From NCBI GenBank assembly GCA_036897625.1, contig JAYMTA010000617.1:1-26007 (forward strand): DNA of 26,007 bases, in the 5' to 3' direction. Position numbers and translations under genes: made by a program. The notes under the pieces are model-generated. The model saw only the letters and a list, made by a program, of their open reading frames with translations, had not been told where the DNA came from and did not search any database. This DNA comes from Pelargonium cotyledonis (taxonomy: Eukaryota; Streptophyta; Magnoliopsida; Geraniales; Geraniaceae). This document shows positions 21,022 through 26,007 of this stretch, in pieces (position 1 is the first letter of the stretch; every line of letters starts with the position of its first letter).

Positions 21022-21182
21022 AAAAATTAGGATCTCAGCGTATTACTTTACTTACACAAATTTATAAAGTAAGGTGAGTATGAGTGACATTTTAATGAGG
21101 GATTATGTTATGATCGATTTAGTTTACGCTAAGTCAAAAATAACATGACTTATATTCACCTTACTATACATGCGTGTGGGGT

Positions 21183-21370
21183 TGCCATGCATTATTGTTC
21201 CTGTTCCAGCTCCAGCTAAGTTAATTTCCCACTAATTACTTAAATACTTAACAAAATCCAGCTAATGATTTCATTGACTTGTCAATAATTTATATTAAAG
21301 TTTTGTCCAATAATCTAATTCAACTCTAAGTTGAAAAGTAACCGTTCTAATTATTAATTACATGCACGTT
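21183..21370 (+). repeat. Local repeat family, copy 2
   Basis: The copy starts near GCATTATTGTTC, runs through AGCTCCAGCTAAG, TTTCCCACTAAT, ATCCAGCTAATG, CATTGACTTGTCAA, GTTTTGTCCAATAA and CTAAGTTGAAAAGTA, and ends at CATGCAC. It lies about 415 bases before the DUF247 start codon. The same order of blocks is found in copy 3 at the right edge of the window. Confidence 0.8.
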
Positions 21371-21480
21371 ATTGTACTAATTTAAAAAATATGTACATAT
21401 ATAGTAAGACTTTAGAATAAGTCATTGTTAATGATCATGGATCATCACTTGGCATACTATTAATTAGTTTGACCAAATTA

Positions 21481-21538
21481 ATTAAAAGAGTTCCTTCCTT
21501 CAATTTTTTTTTTTTAAAAAAAAAATTAAAAGAGTTCC
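21481..21538. repeat. 14-bp direct repeat around a T12/A10 tract
   Basis: ATTAAAAGAGTTCC lies at 21481-21494 and 21525-21538. Between them are TTCCTTCAA and an uninterrupted T12 followed by an A-run. The insert ends in A's next to the duplication, as in the other micro-insertions. The T/A tract could form a hairpin. Confidence 0.75.
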
Positions 21539-21539
21539 A

Positions 21540-21547
21540 TATATAAA
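21540..21547 (+). promoter_or_regulatory. Possible TATA box of the DUF247 gene
   Basis: TATATAAA, 245 bases before the start codon at 21785, with no better candidate closer in. Transcription from here would place the LINE-tail insert at 21710-21764 in the 5' leader. Confidence 0.35.
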
Positions 21548-21697
21548 GTTTGAAACTCCACACAACGATCCTCATGATCATCCTTCGATTGTCTAATTCA
21601 CAAGATCGACCATTATTAAAGGTACGAGACATGTTTTTTGCAGTTGATATATATATATAACTGTATGTATACGTGGGTAATCGAATACCCATAAAAT

Positions 21698-21776
21698 TAA
21701 CTTTAATTTTTTTTCTATCAGCAAGTTTATTAAACTGATAACCGAATCTGAGATCTCGGAAGCGTAACTTTAATTT
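21698..21776 (-). mobile_element. 55-bp LINE 3'-end insertion with 12-bp target duplication
   Basis: TAACTTTAATTT lies at 21698-21709 and 21765-21776. The 55 bases between, read on the minus strand, end TTTAATAAACTTGCTGATAG plus A's, close to the 3' end of the LINE at 3782. This is a severely 5'-truncated LINE copy. Its right-hand duplication ends 8 bases before the DUF247 start codon. Confidence 0.85.
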
Positions 21777-21784
21777 GATTAGAG

Positions 21785-23688
21785 ATGGAAACACTGTATG
21801 AAAAAGTGAGGAGCATAAACCCGAACGAGTCATCATCCTGCAGTATCAATAGAGTGCCAACGAACATGCGACGGTCAGATAAAGATCACGTTTACGAACC
21901 TGTGGCGGTATCCATCGGTCCTTTCCATCGCAAAATGGATAATCCAGCTCTCCAGCCCATGCAAGATTGTAAATATAAGTGTCTTCAAGCTCTGATGACT
22001 TGTAAACAGAAACATACAGATGATTATAATATTGATGATACAGAGTGTCTTTCAATTCTTTCTAGGCAAATGCAAGATTTGGAGGCAGAGGCAAGAAACT
22101 GCTACTCTGAAACATTCAGCATCAGCAGCGAAGACTTCGTGACGATGATGATTCTTGATGGTTGTTTCGTCATTCATCTTTTTTACTGTTATCTGTACGG
22201 AGGGAAGACGTCGGCGCATAACTAAGGTTTTGTTTAGTTGTTTAAAACAGTTTTTATTTTTCGGTTTCGGTGTTCTTTGTGGACTACTTGTAGAATTTAG
22301 AGAATATGTTTAGTTGATACATTTTCCGTGAGGCATGAAAAATTACAAATAGCTAGAAAACAGTTTTCTTGTCTCGTGCGTAACTAAGATAGAGCTACCC
22401 TTATTAGTTAAGCTACACATAAGGGTAGCTCTCCCATTTTTCCTCATAACTCCACTTCATATCGATCGTCGGTAAGAAAACTCGAACTCGATGCATCAAA
22501 TTAAAGCGTTTAAAAACATGCATTAATTGGTTATGGATAATGTGTTTAGTTACATTTTCCTTATTCTTTTTTATTTTGAGGCTAAATTAGAACTACGCAG
22601 ACTAAAATTAAATTGGTAAACAAAGTTTTTTCAAGTTTTCACAATTACGAAAACAGTTTTCCAGAATAACGAGAGGAAGAAAACCAATCTTGATTATGGT
22701 GCAACAGAATGACAAGATGAAGTTGAAGTCACGATGGATGACCTGGGAAGTGGTGATGGATCTGCTGAAGCTTGAAAACCAGTTGCCATGGCCTGTTCTC
22801 CAACTTATTTACAACTTTTTTTCCCTATCTTCCGAGACTCACTTAACACTCTCGAGCCTCACCACTAGCTTCCTCTGCCACTGCTTGCCACAACTAAGTC
22901 TCAGCAATCGCATACGCTACAACCATAGTCCTTGTCCAGATCTCCACCACCTACTCGCTCTAGAACACAACCTCCTGGGGACCCAAAACGACTCCGTTTC
23001 TATCGACGTCGACGTCAAGAGCAGTCACCGCCGGTACGAGCCGCCGAGAGAAAAAAGCGCCCTCCCGAGCATAAACGATCTTCTCTATTCCGGAATCGCA
23101 ATAAAAAAGAAAACAATCCAAGACCACGGGGACGGAGCAGTAATCACAAAAATGGAGTACAATGCGAAAAGAGCGAAACTGGAGATACCTACTCTCACCG
23201 TCGACAAGAGCACGACCGTGCTGCTGAGAAACCTGGTGGCGTACGAGCAGTGCAATATCGAAGTGGAGCCGGTGGTGACGTCGTACGTGACGTTCGTGGA
23301 CGCGCTGGTGAACTCGCCGGCGGACGTGGAGGCGCCCCGGATCAGGGGCGTTGTGCAGCATTTCATGAGGAACAATAAGGAGGTCAGTGAGCTTCTCAAC
23401 AGCCTCACGAGCGGCGTCGATTACAAGCTGAGTGGCGGCAATTACCTTGGGCCCGTGCGTTCAAAGATTCAAGGTCACTACAGCAGCAAGTGGCCGCAGC
23501 GGAAGGTGCTGTGGAGACGGCTCATGAAGGTATCACGTATTTGGTCACCGTTGTTGCTTTCTACCTCGCTGCTCTTCAGACCGTTTTCACTCTTCTTTCT
23601 TATTTTCTTCCTCGTAATTAGCGACTTCGACGGTGAGTTGTTGGTTCATGAGGTCGAGGCTATGGCGGTTCAGAATGCATTGGAATAA
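21785..23688 (+). CDS. DUF247 / UPF0481 family protein, structure disturbed
   Basis: Function in eudicots is largely unknown; in grasses DUF247 genes are linked to self-incompatibility loci. Exon 1 (21785-22194) reads INRVPTNMR, YEPVAVSIGPFH and FVTMMILDGCFVIHLF, the classic N-terminal blocks. The family then continues in the frame ending at 23688 with LLKLENQLPWPVLQLIY, LEIPTLTVDKSTTVLLRNL, VAYEQCNIEVEPVVTSYVTF and HYSSKWPQRKVLWRRLMK. The first part runs into TAA at 22223. Removing 22195-22664 as a GT-AG intron joins both parts in frame and gives about 477 residues. After about 23529 the frame encodes a hydrophobic but non-family tail (residues about 430-457). A -1 frame instead reads LVTVVAFYLAALQTVFTLL, the expected C-terminal membrane segment, ending at TAG 23619-23621. 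So the gene has a C-terminal frameshift, or the sequence has an error there. Typical length is about 400-500 residues. Confidence 0.8.
22195..22664 (+). other. 470-bp segment splitting the DUF247 gene: intron or insertion
   Basis: Begins GTACGG and ends TTTTCCAG. Excising it keeps the frame and yields KPILIMVQQND just before the conserved RWM...LLKLENQLPW block. The segment is AT-rich, carries a near-repeat (TGTTTAGTT..ACATTTTCC at about 22308 and 22543) and a 14-bp hairpin at 22391-22432. Many DUF247 genes lack an intron at this point, to my knowledge, so an insertion that can be spliced is also possible. Confidence 0.55.
22391..22432. repeat. Perfect 14-bp inverted repeat
   Basis: AGAGCTACCCTTAT (22391-22404) and its exact complement (22419-22432) flank a 14-base loop. 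It lies inside the segment that splits the DUF247 gene. It could be the core of a small foldback element. Confidence 0.8.
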
Positions 23689-25062
23689 TGGGTCGGGATA
23701 GAGGTTGGTTGGATGTTATGTTCGAGACAGATTTGAAAGTGGTGTGAAAGCTACTCAGTTCGAAGGGAGGTCTCCAACGTCTTTGCGTGGTTTGCTTGTT
23801 TATGAGCTAGTCGAATTAATGAATGTTTTTACTTATGGTCGAGTTCGTTTTATACGATTAGATCGACTAGTACCACAACTCATGCTTTGGCCAAGGCATC
23901 TGAGTTGATTGGTGGTGTTCTTTGTTGGATAGGGCTAGTAGTTTTGAATTTAATAGTTGACCTACTTCATGCTAATATCAATTAAAATTACGTTTTCCTT
24001 ATAAAAAAACTGAACTTCAACCTTAATTTATACTTCTTTAATTGTTATAGTCCCATGTTGAGGGTGTAATCAGCGTCGTCTCAATCATTTTAGAGACGCT
24101 CTGCTAAAAGAAAATTTTATCTTTTCAAAAACGGTATTATTTATTTATAATTATTTCAGTTGCTATATTGGTTTATCATGTCCGGTGGGACTTGATATAA
24201 CAAAAGATGATTTTGTTTTTTTAAGGAGTTTTCATGTATTTGGTACAACTAATGAAAATATTTAGGATAAAAAATGGATATTTCTCAATGTTATAATATA
24301 TTTACTTACATTTATCGATTTAAGCGAAGAAAATTTATATTTACGATTTTTAGTATTTATACGTTTATGAGTTATACACTAACAAGTTGTAAAACCTTAT
24401 TACAATACGTCAAATCTTACGGAAAAAATTTAATCGATTTTTTTCCGGAAGATCTATAACAAAATAGGTACAAAATATTGACATTTGTAAGAAATTCATT
24501 AAAATATTAAAACTTATCCATTTTCTATCCTAAACATTGTCATTAGCAATATGAAATACATGTGAAAATACATGTAAAAATTTATACATGGAAAAATATA
24601 TATTTTTTTCAATAAATTAAAAGGTTAAATAATTCAATACTTTTTGGATTTACGTTATTTTTGGAGTCGGCCCTCTAGTAAGTTTTCGTTCATTTTAGTT
24701 CATGGACGTTTTATTTAAAAAATAATAATAACTTACCGGTTGTAACCGATAGACCACCTCCACATCATCCAGCATTTCACGTCGATGTTACACGTCACCG
24801 AATCACGCCCCATTGATGTGATACAAAAGCAAAGACCTAACGTGGCCAACTAATGGTGCGCCAGCAATTTGAGATGACTTTGAGAGCTGGCGACAGTGAC
24901 TGTCACAAAAATGTGATGGAGAGGATGCCCGATCCAAAGCCAAAAGCCCATTAGCCTAGTGATAAATAATGGTGAACGACGTCGTTGCGGACTGTGTGAT
25001 TAAACAATTTCTCGATCTTCTGGGGAACCAGAGTGTGCTTCACTTCAGTGTCAACTGCCGTC
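23689..25062. other. Spacer with a possible dispersed repeat
   Basis: No gene was recognised; the frames at 23705-23908 and 24274-24459 show no family motif. From about 24630 to 24730 the text (TTTTTGGATTTACGTTATTT, GGAGTCGGCCCTCTAGTAAG) resembles a widespread plant repeat I have seen before, but ends and class cannot be shown. The following 24740-24960 is richer in GC and may belong to it or to the reticulon promoter. Confidence 0.35.
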
Positions 25063-25249
25063 ATATTTGAGCATCGCAATGAGGAGTCGCTGATGGAGGA
25101 GCTAGCCGAAAAGATCAACAGCCGCGATTCGCCGTCGTCGACGGAATCCGATGACGAGAAGTCGTCATCACCGTCGTCGATCAAGCCCAAGATTTTCCGG
25201 ATCCTCGGCAGAGACAAGCCTATTCACAAGGTTGTCGGCGATGGAAATC
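25063..25249 (+). pseudogene. Reticulon-like (RTNLB) protein, first exon only
   Basis: The frame reads EESLMEELAEKI, an acidic Ser/Asp linker, then KIFRILGRDKPIHKVVGDGN. This is the usual N-terminal exon of plant reticulons, which shape ER tubules through a later membrane domain. The exon ends with a phase-1 GT donor (25250), where the family splices just before the PADV...W block. The expected initiator is ATA (25063) instead of ATG; the first in-frame ATG is at 25093. After the candidate acceptor at 25325-25326 no reticulon membrane domain follows, although one frame (VFSPDRRHV, about 25338-25365) may be a decayed trace of the next exon. No hairpin membrane segments exist before the window ends. 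Most likely a truncated duplicate. Confidence 0.7.
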
Positions 25250-25326
25250 GTATGCTAAGCTTCTTCTTTCTTTGGTTAATTTCAACTTGATCTGGTTTGT
25301 GAGTTGAATTTGATGAAAATTTGCAG

Positions 25327-25428
25327 AGCATCGCTCGTCTTCTCTCCTGATCGCCGCCATGTCTGAGACGCTTTTGCAATTTTTCCATTATCCTCGGCCG
25401 TTCTCGTCGAACTCTTAATCCTCTGAAG
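25327..25428 (+). other. Candidate exon-like block after the reticulon exon
   Basis: Bounded by TTTGCAG on the left and GAAG|GTAAGC on the right, both good splice sites, and richer in GC than its surroundings. All three frames contain stops or end quickly, so if it is an exon it is decayed or non-coding. Confidence 0.35.
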
Positions 25429-25740
25429 GTAAGCTCTCTCTCTATATTTCTTCTATGAATTTCTATTACTTCTATCCATTTTAATCTCCAAATCCCTAAT
25501 TCTGAACACATAGCTCCAGATAGCGATAAAATTGTGAGCTAATCTAAGTTCCTAACTCACTATAAGTGTTAATGGTCTAAATTAAGTAATAGTAGAATTT
25601 GTGATATTTGTTTCTATGGTTCTCTGATGATTAACCATTAAAGGTGAATATGTTATCTGTAGTATTTGCAATTTTGTTACTTGGTATAGGTTTACAATAG
25701 CTATAAGGTAAATATCTCTCTCCCTTTATAAATATATAAT

Positions 25741-25978
25741 TGCCATTATTGTTCTAGCTCCAGCTAAGTTTCCCACTAACCACTTCAATAATTATCAAAA
25801 TCCAGCTAATGGAGTCTTTCATTGACTTTGTTTAAAAAACAAAAAAAACAGTCTTTCATTGAGTTGTCAAGAATATATTTTAAAGTCCCGTCCAATAACT
25901 TATCAACATGTGCTACTTCACATAATTATTCTAATCAATTCTAAGTTGAAAAGTAGTTGTTCTAATGGCATGCACAAC
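25741..25978 (+). repeat. Local repeat family, copy 3
   Basis: Same block order as copy 2 (AGCTCCAGCTAAG, TTTCCCACTAA, ATCCAGCTAATG, CATTGA, GTCCAATAA, CTAAGTTGAAAAGTA, CATGCAC). Within it lies an A-rich insert flanked by a 13-base duplication (25813-25862) that copies 1 and 2 lack. The remaining bases to the window end (25979-26007) are unassigned. Confidence 0.8.
25813..25862 (+). mobile_element. 24-bp A-rich micro-insertion with 13-bp duplication
   Basis: AGTCTTTCATTGA occurs at 25813-25825 and 25850-25862. The 24 bases between are CTTTGTTT followed by A-rich sequence. Copies 1 and 2 of the surrounding repeat read CATTGACTTGTCAA without interruption and show the empty site. Confidence 0.75.
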
Positions 25979-26007
25979 ATTTCCTTATTTAGTTCTAAAA
26001 CTAAACT

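Noticed and set aside
22932-23408. Arg-rich plus-strand frame and two minus-strand frames inside the DUF247 gene
   Set aside because: Shadows of the DUF247 reading frame, which carries the family motifs.
23705-23908. 67-codon frame after the DUF247 gene
   Set aside because: No recognised motif and no conservation evidence; probably chance or decayed sequence.
1-26007. CRISPR arrays, bacterial operons, rRNA or organelle DNA
   Set aside because: No regularly spaced repeats, no rRNA or organelle gene sequence recognised; the window is ordinary plant nuclear DNA.

Overview
This is nuclear DNA from a flowering plant, very probably a eudicot. It is AT-rich, genes are split by GT-AG introns, and the intergenic space is full of plant-type transposon remnants: L1-class LINE pieces, tRNA-derived SINEs and MITEs. 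No organelle, bacterial or viral genome segment was recognised. All identifications rest on reading motifs by eye; no database search was run.

The one clear gene that looks intact in most respects is at 15695-19641 (+). It is an 11-exon HD-ZIP class IV transcription factor of the GLABRA2 (GL2) type, the regulator of epidermal cell fate (trichomes, root hairs, seed-coat mucilage). Its exons join in phase except inside exon 2. There a tract of G homopolymers changes the reading frame by one base, which is either an assembly error or a real lesion. The second gene, at 21785-23688 (+), is a DUF247/UPF0481 protein. It is split by a 470-bp segment that can be read as an in-frame intron, and its last part is out of frame with the family's usual C-terminal membrane segment. 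A third locus, at 25063-25249 (+), is the first exon of a reticulon-like (RTNLB) protein that has lost its start codon; it is probably a pseudogene.

Layout: 1-1114 AT-rich, with a complete SINE; 1115-2760 LINE ORF1-type remnant (-); 2760-3781 unassigned; 3782-6590 decayed LINE ORF2 (-) with endonuclease and reverse transcriptase blocks; 6742-6924 SINE; 7279-7625 MITE; 7626-9248 AT-rich with one hairpin; 9249-9520 SINE (-); 9520-12899 unassigned; 12902-13153 Stowaway MITE; 13156-15694 upstream region of GL2; 15695-19641 GL2; 19642-21784 repeat-rich spacer; 21785-23688 DUF247 gene; 23689-25062 spacer; 25063-25430 reticulon remnant; 25741-25978 a third copy of a repeat that also lies upstream of the DUF247 gene.

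The least expected pattern is a recurring structure: very short (13-55 bp) insertions, most ending in an A-tract, flanked by 12-16 bp direct repeats. I count six, five of them within 5.5 kb around the DUF247 gene. Two carry a LINE 3'-end motif (TTGCTGAT followed by A's), so they look like extremely 5'-truncated retroposition events. One sits inside a SINE, one ends 8 bases before the DUF247 start codon, and one can be compared with two related copies that lack it. The genes do not form a pathway; they are unrelated neighbours.
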